Shown here: piece after piece, positions 50,448-59,276 of the stretch | How the letters are laid out: every line of letters starts with the position of its first letter | Numbering within the stretch: the first letter of the stretch is position 1 | Assembly (NCBI RefSeq): GCF_002419815.1 | Contig: NZ_DIGV01000043.1 | Coordinates: 1 to 64,000 of the forward strand | DNA from: Brevundimonas sp. UBA5713 | GTDB lineage: Bacteria; Pseudomonadota; Alphaproteobacteria; Caulobacterales; Caulobacteraceae | Reading direction: 5' to 3' | DNA length: 64,000 nt | The notes under the pieces: generated by a model | The model's input: only the letters and a program-made list of their open reading frames with translations | Told to the model about the DNA's origin: nothing | The model's database searches: none | Translations under genes and position numbers: made by a program

Positions 50448-51239
50448 TCAACCGGCCTTTTCGACAGCCTTGGCGGCGTCCCACAGGGAGTCCATCTCGG
50501 CCAGATCGGACTGTTCGGGCTTGCGGCCATCCTTGGCCAGTTCGGCCTCGATATGGTGGAAGCGGCGAACGAATTTGGCATTGGCGGCGCGCAGGGCGTC
50601 TTCGGGCTCGACCTCCAGCTTGCGGGCCAGATTGGCCATGACGAACAGCAGGTCGCCCAGTTCCTCGCGGATCTTGGCCTTGTCGCCGGTGCCGATTTCG
50701 GCGCGCAGTTCGCCGACTTCCTCGGCCAGTTTGTCGAAGACTTCCTCGGTGGATGGCCAGTCGAAGCCCACGCGGGCGGCGCGCTTTGTCAGCTTGGCCG
50801 CGCGGCTGAGCGCAGGCATGCCGACGGGCACATCGTCCAGGGCACCGGTCTGGGCCTTGGCGGCGCGCTCGGCGGCCTTGATGTCTTCCCAGCGCGCCTT
50901 TTGCGCCACGCCGTCGGGGCGGGCCGTCTCGTCGCCGAACACGTGCGGGTGACGGCGGATCAGTTTGTCCTCCATCGCCTCGGCCACGTCTTCAAACCGG
51001 AAGTGTCCGGCTTCCTCGGCCATGCGCGAATGGAAGATGACCTGAAACAGCAGATCGCCAAGTTCGGCCTTCAGCTCCTTCATGTCATTGTTTTCGATCG
51101 CGTCGGCCACTTCATAGGCTTCCTCGATCGTGTAGGGGGCGATGGTCTGGAAGGTCTGTTCCTGATCCCACGGGCAGCCGCAGTTCGGGTCACGCAGGCG
51201 GACCATGATCTCTTTCAAGCGATCAACGGGGTGAGGCAT
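50448..51239 (-). CDS. mazG: Nucleoside triphosphate pyrophosphohydrolase MazG
   Basis: A 263-residue tandem MazG protein, which hydrolyses NTPs to NMP and PPi and removes noncanonical nucleotides. Both repeats are visible: DPNCGCPWDQEQTFQTIAPYTIEEAYEV... with ELGDLLFQVIFHS, and the second with EEVGELRAEI and EELGDLLFVMANLAR. The start MPHPVDRL at 51239 is chosen because GGAAG lies 9 nt upstream; it comes 4 bp after the MFS stop. Confidence 0.95.
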   Translation of the reverse strand: MPHPVDRLKEIMVRLRDPNCGCPWDQEQTFQTIAPYTIEEAYEVADAIENNDMKELKAELGDLLFQVIFHSRMAEEAGHFRFEDVAEAMEDKLIRRHPHVFGDETARPDGVAQKARWEDIKAAERAAKAQTGALDDVPVGMPALSRAAKLTKRAARVGFDWPSTEEVFDKLAEEVGELRAEIGTGDKAKIREELGDLLFVMANLARKLEVEPEDALRAANAKFVRRFHHIEAELAKDGRKPEQSDLAEMDSLWDAAKAVEKAG

Positions 51240-51243
51240 CAAA

Positions 51244-52623
51244 TCAACTTCCAGCATCTCTTTGCGCCAGCACGGCGCGGATATGGTCATGTCGCTGTGG
51301 CGTCAGGGGGTATCGACGCAGCACCAGCGCGGAGGCTGCCAGTAGCAGAGCCGGCAGGGCGATGAACAGGATTTGCAGCATCAGCAGGGCAAAATCGCCA
51401 TTCTGTTCGGGTGTACGCAGCGGGCTGAACCCCACCGCTTGCAAGATCATATAGGGGATCAGTGCCAGCGCCTGACCGACCTTGGTGGTGGCGGCCAGAA
51501 TCGAGAACATCAGACCCGTGCGGTCGGCACCGGTTTCAAAGCGCACCTCGTCGCTGGCGTCGGCCATCATGGCCCGCAGCAGAAGGAGGCTGGCCGCATA
51601 GGGCAGGCCCGCGATGAACATGGCCACCATGGTCACCATAAAGTTTCCGCCCGGTACCAGCGTGGCTCCCAGATAGAATACCGCGAAGATCGCACTGGCC
51701 ACCGCCAGCGCCTTGTCCTTGCCGATGCGGGTGGCCAACCACGCCCAGAACGGCGCTCCGACCAGTCCGGCGACGAAATAGCCCAGCATGAACAGCGAGG
51801 CCTGCGCGTGGTCATAGCCTTTGATCTGGCCAAAGAAGAAGAACAGCATGGAGCCGGTGATCCCCGGCGCGATGCCCAGAAAAAGGTCGGCCCACAACAG
51901 CTTGCGCACGGTCGCCATTTTGAACAGGGCCAGATAGGCGCGCACCCCGCCGTGCGGCGAGGGGGCTTTGTTTATCGGCTCGGGCGCGAAAAGAAAGGCG
52001 AGGGCAAAGGTGATCGGCAGGGCGATGATGATGGCCCAGCCCATGATCCGCACCCCGTCGGCATAGGTGCCAAGACCTGTTTTGATCACCACCGTCGGCA
52101 GGATCAAAATCAGGATCACCCCGACGATATTGAACACCTGCCACCAGCCATAGACGCGGCTGCGCTGGTCATATTCAGGGGCCAGAACAGCGGCCCAGCC
52201 CAACTGCCCCAGAGTACTCATCGAAAAGCCGAGATACAGCACAAACAGCCAGCCCAGCAGATACAGGGCCGAGGCCCCCGGCTGCACCAGTACAAACATC
52301 ATCAGCGCCGCCAGCATCAGCAAGGGCGAGGCGGCGGCCATCCATGGGCGATAGCGGCCATAGCGCGTGCGTGTCCGGTCCATGGCCCAGCCGATCAACG
52401 GGTCCAGTCCGATATCCATCAGGCGCACAATCATGAACATGGCGGCCACCACGCCCATCTCCAGTCCCACATGGGTGGCGTAGAACTCGGGCAGGGTAAC
52501 GGGCAGGGCCACGCCAAACGCCGCCAGCGGCAGGCACGGGCCGGAAAAGGCGGCCAGCACACCGTTGGAACGGCGCTGGGTCGCGGGGGTGGATGTGGGC
52601 GGCGCGCCGGGGCTGTCCGTCAT
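51244..52623 (-). CDS. MFS carrier, GPH (glycoside-pentoside-hexuronide:cation symporter) type
   Basis: A 459-residue transporter with 12 predicted membrane helices. The MelB/GPH signature is clear between helices 2 and 3: DPLIGWAMDRTRTRYGRYRPWM. Both termini are cytoplasmic and hydrophilic. It imports a sugar or related solute with a cation; the substrate is not evident and no sugar catabolic genes are adjacent. It is the first gene of the minus-strand group with mazG, DUF1643 and HAD genes. Confidence 0.88.
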   Translation of the reverse strand: MTDSPGAPPTSTPATQRRSNGVLAAFSGPCLPLAAFGVALPVTLPEFYATHVGLEMGVVAAMFMIVRLMDIGLDPLIGWAMDRTRTRYGRYRPWMAAASPLLMLAALMMFVLVQPGASALYLLGWLFVLYLGFSMSTLGQLGWAAVLAPEYDQRSRVYGWWQVFNIVGVILILILPTVVIKTGLGTYADGVRIMGWAIIIALPITFALAFLFAPEPINKAPSPHGGVRAYLALFKMATVRKLLWADLFLGIAPGITGSMLFFFFGQIKGYDHAQASLFMLGYFVAGLVGAPFWAWLATRIGKDKALAVASAIFAVFYLGATLVPGGNFMVTMVAMFIAGLPYAASLLLLRAMMADASDEVRFETGADRTGLMFSILAATTKVGQALALIPYMILQAVGFSPLRTPEQNGDFALLMLQILFIALPALLLAASALVLRRYPLTPQRHDHIRAVLAQRDAGS

Positions 52624-52753
52624 CGAGGCCTCTGGATTGATTCAACGCCAACATGCCGCGTTCTGACACCGGATACGAGACATTGAAGACAGATCGACGA
52701 ACGCGGTGCGCTACGGACTTGCAGTCACAGGGCGGATAGGGTCACAAAAGGCC

Positions 52754-53719
52754 ATGTCTTTGAAGTTCGTCCCGCGGCCTGTGGCCTTGGCGCTGAGTTG
52801 TTTGATGTCCGCCACCCTGATGGCCGGTCGCGCCCACGCTGCCGAGCCGGAGGTCGCTGCGCCTCTCGATGTATCTAGCGCAGAGGCGGGGCAGGACGCA
52901 GTGCTGGCCCCTGTGGGAGAGGCGGTCATCTGTGACCGCGCGTCGGGCCCCATGCTGGATGCGGCAGCGTCGAACAGCATCACCCTTTATGCGATGGAGT
53001 GGACACCGTTTAACCAGCGCGAAATGGGCTGGGAAGCCTATGTGCCGATGATCCAGAACGAGATCGGCGCGGCGTGCGATCCGACCTCTCCGGGCTTTGC
53101 GGAATCGCTGGCAGCCTTTCAGGTGCGCCATGGCCTGATCGGCAATGGCCGGTTCGATGCGGCGACCTTTGGCGTGTTTCGCGGCCTGTGGCAGGAGCGC
53201 CGCCCGTTCGTCATGGCCCGCGTGCGCGGCGAATGTCCGGCACCGCCGCCGATTGCCGAACTGGCCTATCTGGCGGTCGAAGAGGAGCATGCCGAGCGTA
53301 TCACCCGTCTGGTACGGCGCGACGTGCTGGACGCCTATCGCGCCATGGTCGCCGCCGCCCGTGCCGAGGTGCCGGAGCTGGCGCAGAATCCCGAGTTGAT
53401 GCGGATATTCTCGTCCTTCCGCGATCCCGAGGCCGATGCGGCCCGATGTGCCCGAGAGCGCAACTGTGACGGCGTGCGTCGTGCGGTCTGTTCGCCCCAT
53501 CGCACGGGAACGGCACTGGACATCTATGTCGGTCATCTGGCGGGCTATGGCGTGGACTCCACCAACTGGCACAGCCGTCGCTTTATGAGCGAGACCCCGG
53601 CCTATCGCTGGATGGTCAAGAACGCCCACCGCTTCGGCTTTGTGAACTATGTGTTCGAGCCGTGGCACTGGGAGTGGACAGGCGTGGCGTTTGACGCCGC
53701 CGCGACTTCGACCCCTTAA
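52754..53719 (+). CDS. D-alanyl-D-alanine carboxypeptidase family protein (peptidase M15, VanY-like)
   Basis: A 321-residue exported LAS-type zinc peptidase. A signal peptide (about 1-30) ends in GRAHA-A. The catalytic region near the C terminus has IFSSFRDPEADAARC, the zinc motif SPHRTGTALDIYVG (SxHxxGxAxD) and EPWHWEW (the second histidine ligand). The N-terminal half (about 60-150) includes a putative peptidoglycan-binding-like helical region (AESLAAFQVRHGLIGNGRFD). It trims D-Ala from peptidoglycan peptides, by family. Confidence 0.88.
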   Translation: MSLKFVPRPVALALSCLMSATLMAGRAHAAEPEVAAPLDVSSAEAGQDAVLAPVGEAVICDRASGPMLDAAASNSITLYAMEWTPFNQREMGWEAYVPMIQNEIGAACDPTSPGFAESLAAFQVRHGLIGNGRFDAATFGVFRGLWQERRPFVMARVRGECPAPPPIAELAYLAVEEEHAERITRLVRRDVLDAYRAMVAAARAEVPELAQNPELMRIFSSFRDPEADAARCARERNCDGVRRAVCSPHRTGTALDIYVGHLAGYGVDSTNWHSRRFMSETPAYRWMVKNAHRFGFVNYVFEPWHWEWTGVAFDAAATSTP

Positions 53720-53726
53720 TGAGGTG

Positions 53727-54218
53727 ATGATCTTCCCCCGTATCAGACCTCTGGCTTCCGGTGAGCGTGCGTTGGCGCGCGAAGTCTTTGGCAGCGCTTT
53801 GCAGCTGGAAACAGTACGCCTTGTTCGCATGCCCTGGCCGTTTACGCGGGCCTTTGTGCCGGGGCGCTGGTTCGGGCGTGACTGGATCGTCTGGCCCGAA
53901 AAGAACCACGCCGAAGACCTGTCGGCGGGCTCCTTGCCGCAGCAGGCAGTGTTCGTGCACGAAATGGTGCACGTATATCAGTCCCAGCAGGGCGTGAACC
54001 TGCTGATGGCCAAGATCAGGGCAGGGGACAGCGCGGAATCCTATGTCTATCCGGTGCATGACACCTGTCACTGGCAGGCTCTGAACATCGAGCAACAGGC
54101 CATGGTGGTAGAGCATCGCTTTCGGCTGTCGCGCGGAATGCGGGTTCCGGCGGATATGGCGTTTTATGATCGCGTGTGCCCGATCAAGCCCGAGCCTGAT
54201 CCGAAAATAATTGCCTGA
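53727..54218 (+). CDS. HExxH 'vgr-related' protein, putative zincin
   Basis: A 163-residue protein of a family often labelled 'vgr related protein'. The core is QQAVFVHEMVHVYQSQQGVNLL, with HEMVH matching the zincin HExxH motif, and a second conserved stretch NIEQQAMVVEHRFRLSRG follows. No signal peptide or membrane segment. Function unknown; a DUF4157-like peptidase or metal-binding role is possible. GTG 53724 is an alternative start. It lies 7 bp after the M15 peptidase stop. Confidence 0.75.
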   Translation: MIFPRIRPLASGERALAREVFGSALQLETVRLVRMPWPFTRAFVPGRWFGRDWIVWPEKNHAEDLSAGSLPQQAVFVHEMVHVYQSQQGVNLLMAKIRAGDSAESYVYPVHDTCHWQALNIEQQAMVVEHRFRLSRGMRVPADMAFYDRVCPIKPEPDPKIIA

Positions 54219-54304
54219 CAGGTGTTGCGCCCCACGGGCAAATCCCTAAATAGGAACTGGCGCTGTTACGGAATGGCGTAATTTCAGTTTAGTGGAGCTT
54301 TTTG

Positions 54305-54907
54305 GTGCCCAAGATTCTCGTTCTGTATCACTCGACCTATGGCCACATCGAGCAAATGGCCTATGCCGTGGCCGAAGGGGCCCGTCAGGTCGAGGGCGCT
54401 GTGGTTGACGTGAAACGCGTCCCCGAGACGGTGCCGGATGAAGTGGCCAAGGCTGCCTTCTACAAGATGGATCAGGAAGCCCCGATCGCTCAGGTCAGCG
54501 ATCTGCCGGAATATGACGCCATCATCATCGGCGCAGGCACCCGTTTTGGTACGGCGACCTCGCAGATGCGTGCCTTCCTCGACCAGACCGGCGGCCTGTG
54601 GGCCTCGGGCGCTCTGCTGGGCAAGGTGGGCGGTGCCTTTACCGCCTCTGCGACCCAGCACGGTGGTCAGGAAACCACCTTCTCGGGTTTCCACAACTAC
54701 TTCCTGCACCAAGGCATGGTGGTCGTCGGTCTGCCGTATGCGTTTGCAGACCAGATGAACATGGACGAAATCGTTGGCGGCACGCCTTACGGTGCCACCA
54801 CCCTGACCAAGGGCGACGGCTCGCGCCAACCTAGCCAGATTGAACTGGATGGTGCCCGTTTCCAAGGCAAACATATCGCGGAAATCGCGAAGAAACTGCA
54901 CGGGTAA
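54305..54907 (+). CDS. wrbA: NAD(P)H:quinone oxidoreductase WrbA
   Basis: A 200-residue flavodoxin-like FMN protein that reduces quinones by two electrons. The FMN loop is LVLYHSTYGHIEQMAYA, followed by GAGTRFGTATSQMRAFLDQTGGLW and GGTPYGATTLTKGDGSR. GTG 54305 is preferred (GGAG 7 nt upstream) to TTG 54302. ygiD follows after 4 bp, suggesting a small stress operon. Confidence 0.96.
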   Translation: MPKILVLYHSTYGHIEQMAYAVAEGARQVEGAVVDVKRVPETVPDEVAKAAFYKMDQEAPIAQVSDLPEYDAIIIGAGTRFGTATSQMRAFLDQTGGLWASGALLGKVGGAFTASATQHGGQETTFSGFHNYFLHQGMVVVGLPYAFADQMNMDEIVGGTPYGATTLTKGDGSRQPSQIELDGARFQGKHIAEIAKKLHG

Positions 54908-54911
54908 GATC

Positions 54912-55667
54912 ATGACCCAACCCGCTCTCTTTTTTGGTCACGGCTCGCCCATGAACGCGCTGGGCGGCGTGTTTGCCGATGGCTGGAAAGCCTTGGGGGA
55001 AACGATAGCCAAGCCCAAGGGCGTGGTCATGGTCTCGGCCCACTGGGAAACGAGAGGGTTGGGCGTGACCGCGATGGCGCAGCCGGAGACCATCCACGAC
55101 TTCGGTGGTTTCCCGCCCGCGCTACATGCCATGCAGTATCCGGCCCCCGGCTCGCCGGAACTGGCCAGGCGCGTGTCGGAGCTGACCGGTGCAGTGATGA
55201 CGGACCAGTGGGGTCTGGATCACGGCACATGGTCGGTGCTGGCCCATGTGTGGCCTGATGCCGATGTACCGGTGATGCAATTGTCGCTGAACCGCGAACT
55301 GGACGCCCGTGGCCACTACGAACTGGCCAAGACGCTGCGCCCTCTGCGCGACGAAGGCTACATCATCGCGGGCTCGGGTGATTTTGTGCACAATCTGCGC
55401 ACGTGGAAGCGTGATGGCGGGGAGGCCTATGACTGGGCCACCGACTTCAACGAAGCGGTGAAAGCTGCCTTCCAGCGCGGCGATCATGACGCCCTGATTA
55501 ACTGGGTCGATCTGGCCGAGAATGCACAGTTGTCGGTGCCGACCGACGAACACTATCTGCCGCTGCTCTATGTGGCGGCCCAGCAGGACGAGGGCGAGAG
55601 CCTGTCGTTCTTTAACGATCAGGTCGTGGACGGCTCCATTTCCATGACCGGTGTGCGGATCGGCTGA
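54912..55667 (+). CDS. ygiD: Extradiol ring-cleavage dioxygenase, DODA/YgiD type
   Basis: A 251-residue class III extradiol dioxygenase homologous to YgiD/4,5-DOPA dioxygenase. Metal-binding residues lie in FFGHGSPMNAL, VVMVSAHWETRG and DHGTWSVLAHVWP; the C-terminal part has GSGDFVHNLR. The physiological substrate in bacteria is unclear. It is 4 bp from wrbA and probably in the same transcript. Confidence 0.93.
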   Translation: MTQPALFFGHGSPMNALGGVFADGWKALGETIAKPKGVVMVSAHWETRGLGVTAMAQPETIHDFGGFPPALHAMQYPAPGSPELARRVSELTGAVMTDQWGLDHGTWSVLAHVWPDADVPVMQLSLNRELDARGHYELAKTLRPLRDEGYIIAGSGDFVHNLRTWKRDGGEAYDWATDFNEAVKAAFQRGDHDALINWVDLAENAQLSVPTDEHYLPLLYVAAQQDEGESLSFFNDQVVDGSISMTGVRIG

Positions 55668-55691
55668 TCCGCACGGCTGGGCAACCGTCGC

Positions 55692-56075
55692 TTAGCGGCG
55701 GTTGTCCAAAGCCAGCATGCCCGGACCTGCGACCGACAGGTACAGGAAGACAAAGCAATACAGAGCCGCCAGTTCTCCGCCGTTCAACAACGGGAACAGG
55801 CCTCTGGAGGCGTGGCCGATGAAATAGGCCGCGGCCATAAAACCTGACAGGATGAAGGCGGCCGGACGCGTAAACAGGCCGAAAATCATCAGTAGCCCGC
55901 CGACCAGCTCGATCGGACCCGACCAGCCCACCAAGGTGTTCAGGTCGATGGTCGCGCGCTCTCCACCCGGAAATCCGAACAGTTTGGCCGTCCCGTGCTG
56001 CACCAGCAGCAAGCCCGACGCGATACGCAGGGCGGCCAGTGAGAAACCGTGCCAGTCAAACGAACGGATAGCCAT
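55692..56075 (-). CDS. DoxX-family membrane protein
   Basis: A 127-residue protein with four membrane helices, of the DoxX family. The N-terminal LRIASGLLLVQHGTAKLFGFPGG, GPIELVGGLLMIFGLFTRPAAFILSG and GELAALYCFVFLYLSVAGPG are typical. Members are linked to thiol/redox or radical defence membrane complexes in some bacteria; function here unknown. GAGG precedes ATG 56075. It lies after the acyl-CoA synthetase gene on the same strand, 37 bp away. Confidence 0.88.
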   Translation of the reverse strand: MAIRSFDWHGFSLAALRIASGLLLVQHGTAKLFGFPGGERATIDLNTLVGWSGPIELVGGLLMIFGLFTRPAAFILSGFMAAAYFIGHASRGLFPLLNGGELAALYCFVFLYLSVAGPGMLALDNRR

Positions 56076-56112
56076 CGGGACCTCTTGTTCTGGGCGGTTG
56101 TGACCGAGGCTG

Positions 56113-57657
56113 TTAAGCCGCCTCGGCCATCTTTTGCAGGGTAACGTAGTCGGTCTTGCCGGTGCCCAGAACAGGGATTTCGGCCACTTTGACGATCTTC
56201 TTGGGCACCACCAGTTCCGGCGCGCCGTTGGCACGGGCCCAGGCGGACAAGGCGCTGCTGTCGGCGTCTTCGCGGTCGGTGATCAGAATCAGCTTTTCGC
56301 CCTTGCGGGTATCCGGCACGGCGACCACGGCGTGGCGGTTATCGGGCCATACGGACCCGGCGATGCCTTCCACTGCCGTCAGCGACACCATCTCGCCGCC
56401 GATCTTGGCAAAGCGTTTGGCGCGGCCCTTGATGGTGATGAAGCCTTGGTCGTCCAAATCGACGATATCTCCCGTGTCGAGCCAGCCGTCCTCGACCGGC
56501 TCCCAGCGCAGCGGATCGCCGTTGGTCACATAGCCCGACATGATGTTCGGGCCTTTGAGGAACAGGCGGCCACCGGCGTCCACGCCCTCGACCGGTTCCA
56601 GCTTGTAGTCGAGACCCGGCAGGATCTGGCCAACCGTGCCGGGATGATTGTTGCCCGGTTGGTTCACGGCCACGACGGGCGCAGCCTCCGAGGCACCATA
56701 GCCTTCCAGCAGTTCGACATTGGCGAACTTGCTTTCGAACAGGGCGCGGGTCTCGTCCTTCAGCTTTTCAGCGCCGCCAACCGCGAATTTCACCGTGGCG
56801 AAGTCGCCCGGTTCGGCCACGCGGGCGTACTGGTTCAGGAAGGTGTCAGTGGCGAAAAGCAGGGTCGCCTTTACTTGCGGCAGCAGGTCGGTGATCTGCT
56901 TGGCGTGCAGTGGCGACGGGTACTGGAACGACTTCAGACCTTGCAGCAGTGGCAGGATGGCCCCTGCCGTCAGGCCAAAGCAGTGGAAGGTCGGCAGCGG
57001 GTTGAACAGCACCCAGTCCTTGTCCAAACCGATGTGTGCATCGACCTGACGCGAGTTGGCGATCAGGTTTTTCTGGCTCAGCACCACGCCCTTGGGCGTG
57101 CCAAAGCTGCCCGATGTGAACAGGATCACGCCCGGATCATCGGGATTGGTCTTGGTGGCAAAACGTTTGGGGGCCAGACCTGCCGACAGGCCGTACAGCT
57201 TGTCCTTCAGGCCGATGGTCTTGCGGACATCGTCCAGCCAAACCACGTCAGCGACCGTCTTGATGGCATCGATCAGGCCATCCAGAGCCGCTTGTTCGAC
57301 AAAGCGTTTGGCGGTCAGCACCTTGCGCACGCCAGAGGCCTTGATGGCGGCCTTCACATTGGTTTCGCCCGCGGTGAAGTTCAGCATCACCGGCACACGG
57401 CCATGCGCATGCAGCGCAAAGAAGGTGACGACCGTACCCATGGACGACGGCAGCAGGATCGCCACGCGTTCGCCCTTCTGCGTCATTCCGGCGATCTTGC
57501 GGCCCAGCACGAAGGCGGCGCGGATCAAGCCGGTATAGGTCAGCGGATTGCGGTCCTGATCTTCCAGGATTTCCTTGTCACCGTATTGCGCGCGCGCGTC
57601 GATCAGGGCGTCGATAAGCGTGCTGTCATACAGCTTGGGATCCAGCGGTTGCCGCAA
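56113..57657 (-). CDS. AMP-binding acyl-CoA/acyl-ACP synthetase
   Basis: A 514-residue adenylate-forming enzyme. Motifs are the P-loop ILFTSGSFGTPKGVVLSQ, GYGASEAAPVVAVNQ, LDTGDIVDLDDQGFITIKGRAKRFAKIGGE (in part GRAKRFAKIGGE), and the C-terminal lysine segment VLGTGKTDYVTLQ. It resembles the synthetase half of Aas (acyl-ACP synthetase/2-acyl-GPE acyltransferase) without the acyltransferase half. TTG 57657 is chosen since AAGGAGG lies 6 nt before it; a longer frame to 57696 has no such site. Confidence 0.88.
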   Translation of the reverse strand: MRQPLDPKLYDSTLIDALIDARAQYGDKEILEDQDRNPLTYTGLIRAAFVLGRKIAGMTQKGERVAILLPSSMGTVVTFFALHAHGRVPVMLNFTAGETNVKAAIKASGVRKVLTAKRFVEQAALDGLIDAIKTVADVVWLDDVRKTIGLKDKLYGLSAGLAPKRFATKTNPDDPGVILFTSGSFGTPKGVVLSQKNLIANSRQVDAHIGLDKDWVLFNPLPTFHCFGLTAGAILPLLQGLKSFQYPSPLHAKQITDLLPQVKATLLFATDTFLNQYARVAEPGDFATVKFAVGGAEKLKDETRALFESKFANVELLEGYGASEAAPVVAVNQPGNNHPGTVGQILPGLDYKLEPVEGVDAGGRLFLKGPNIMSGYVTNGDPLRWEPVEDGWLDTGDIVDLDDQGFITIKGRAKRFAKIGGEMVSLTAVEGIAGSVWPDNRHAVVAVPDTRKGEKLILITDREDADSSALSAWARANGAPELVVPKKIVKVAEIPVLGTGKTDYVTLQKMAEAA

Positions 57658-57853
57658 GGCGTTCCTCCTTGGAGAGCGGTTGGCTCTCTCGGTCAATCAG
57701 GGCGGACCTCCTTAAAGATGCGGGTCCGTTTTGGAAAGACTCTGAAATGATCCGTGAGGATTGCAATGTTTTTTCGCAAATTTGGCGAAGCGTAACGCAA
57801 GGTGAGAGCGGGTTTGCCTTGCCTAATGCGTCACAAACAACGAAATAGCCGCC

Positions 57854-58816
57854 ATGGTCACCCTGATCGACACCTTGAAGACGTCGCCGTCGCAGTTGCG
57901 GCATCCGGAAAAGCAAAACCGTCCGGAAAGCCCCGTGCTGCGCAAGCCCGACTGGCTGCGCGTAAAGGCGCCCGGCTCTGGCGAGTATAATGCCACCAAG
58001 GCCATTGTGCGCGAGAAGGGACTGCACACCGTCTGTGAAGAGGCTGCGTGCCCCAACATCGGCGAGTGCTGGAGCCAGAAGCACGCCACCCTGATGATCA
58101 TGGGTGACACCTGCACGCGCGCCTGCGCCTTCTGCAACGTCAAGACCGGCCTGCCGCAACCGCTCGATCCCGAAGAGCCGGGCAAGGTTGGGCTGGCTGT
58201 CCAGCAGATGGGCCTGAACCACGTGGTTATCACCTCGGTGGACCGCGATGACGTGGCTGACGGTGGTGCTGCACACTTCGCCGAAGTGGTGCGCCAGATC
58301 CGTCTTCAGGCTCCGAACACGACCATTGAGATTCTGACGCCCGACTTCCTGCGCAAGGATGGCGCGGCCGAAGTGATGATCGACGCCAAGCCGGACGTCT
58401 TTAACCACAACCTTGAGACCGTTCCGCGCCTGTATCTGAAGATCCGTCCGGGCGCGCGCTACTTCCACTCGCTGCGCCTGTTGCAGATGGTGAAGGAACG
58501 CGATCCGAACCAGTTCACCAAGTCGGGCATCATGGTCGGCCTTGGCGAGACCAAGGAAGAGGTGATGCAGGTGATGGACGACATGCGCTCTGCGGGTGTC
58601 GACTTCATCACCATCGGCCAATATCTGCAGCCGACCCGCAAGCACGCCGCGATCGACCGCTTTGTCACGCCGGAAGAGTTCAAGGCCTATGAGGCGATTG
58701 CCCGTGCCAAGGGCTTCCTGATGGTGTCGTCCTCGCCGCTGACCCGTTCGTCGCACCACGCCGGTGACGACTTCGCCCGCCTCAAGGCGGCTCGCGAAGC
58801 GCAACTGCGACGCTGA
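57854..58816 (+). CDS. lipA: Lipoyl synthase
   Basis: A 320-residue radical SAM enzyme that inserts sulfur at C6 and C8 of octanoyl-lipoyl domains. Both [4Fe-4S] clusters are visible: the auxiliary CEEAACPNIGEC and the radical SAM CTRACAFC. Further LKIRPGARYFHSLRLLQ and TIGQYLQPTRKH are typical. Normal length. It starts an operon with the RatA-type gene 7 bp downstream. The pdhA at the right edge would be a client pathway. Confidence 0.97.
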   Translation: MVTLIDTLKTSPSQLRHPEKQNRPESPVLRKPDWLRVKAPGSGEYNATKAIVREKGLHTVCEEAACPNIGECWSQKHATLMIMGDTCTRACAFCNVKTGLPQPLDPEEPGKVGLAVQQMGLNHVVITSVDRDDVADGGAAHFAEVVRQIRLQAPNTTIEILTPDFLRKDGAAEVMIDAKPDVFNHNLETVPRLYLKIRPGARYFHSLRLLQMVKERDPNQFTKSGIMVGLGETKEEVMQVMDDMRSAGVDFITIGQYLQPTRKHAAIDRFVTPEEFKAYEAIARAKGFLMVSSSPLTRSSHHAGDDFARLKAAREAQLRR

Positions 58817-58823
58817 TCGCGCA

Positions 58824-59276
58824 ATGGGAGTGCATCGCGTCACGCGCATCTTGCCGTATGCGCCGGATCAACTTGCCGATCTGGTCGCAGACGTGCGTCT
58901 CTATCCGGACTTCGTGCCGTGGATCACGTCTATGCGCGTGTGGAACGAGCGTCAGGAGGCCGAGGGCGTTACCGTCCTTGATGCCGAGGCGGCGGTAGGC
59001 TTTTCCTTTTTGAAGGAAAGCTTCTCCACTTGGGTGCGCCACGACCGCAACGCCCCGAAGGTGGAAGTTGGGCTTCTGAGGGGGCCCTTCCGGCACCTAA
59101 AGAACCGTTGGGAGTTTTTCCCTGACGAAAAAGGCACCCGTCTGGAATTCATGATCGATTTCGCCTTCAAATCGCGAATGCTCGACATGATGCTGACCGC
59201 TAATTTCGACCTGGCGGTGCGCAAGCTGATCGAATGTTTCGAGAGCGAGGCTGCCCGGAGATACGGTCAAAAATGA
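58824..59276 (+). CDS. RatA/COQ10-type START-like protein
   Basis: A 150-residue START-like protein of the COQ10/RatA family. It is likely to bind ubiquinone and help its use by respiratory enzymes. Signature segments are YAPDQLADLVADVRLYPDFVPWI, FSFLKESFSTWVRHD, and the C-terminal DLAVRKLIECFESEAARRYG. The 'RatA toxin' name from E. coli is doubtful for this group. Its stop overlaps the FAD oxidoreductase start by 4 bp (ATGA). Confidence 0.92.
   Translation: MGVHRVTRILPYAPDQLADLVADVRLYPDFVPWITSMRVWNERQEAEGVTVLDAEAAVGFSFLKESFSTWVRHDRNAPKVEVGLLRGPFRHLKNRWEFFPDEKGTRLEFMIDFAFKSRMLDMMLTANFDLAVRKLIECFESEAARRYGQK

Noticed and set aside
58824..59276. Toxin-antitoxin system (RatA toxin)
   Set aside because: The protein belongs to the COQ10-like START family in a lipA operon and no antitoxin partner exists.
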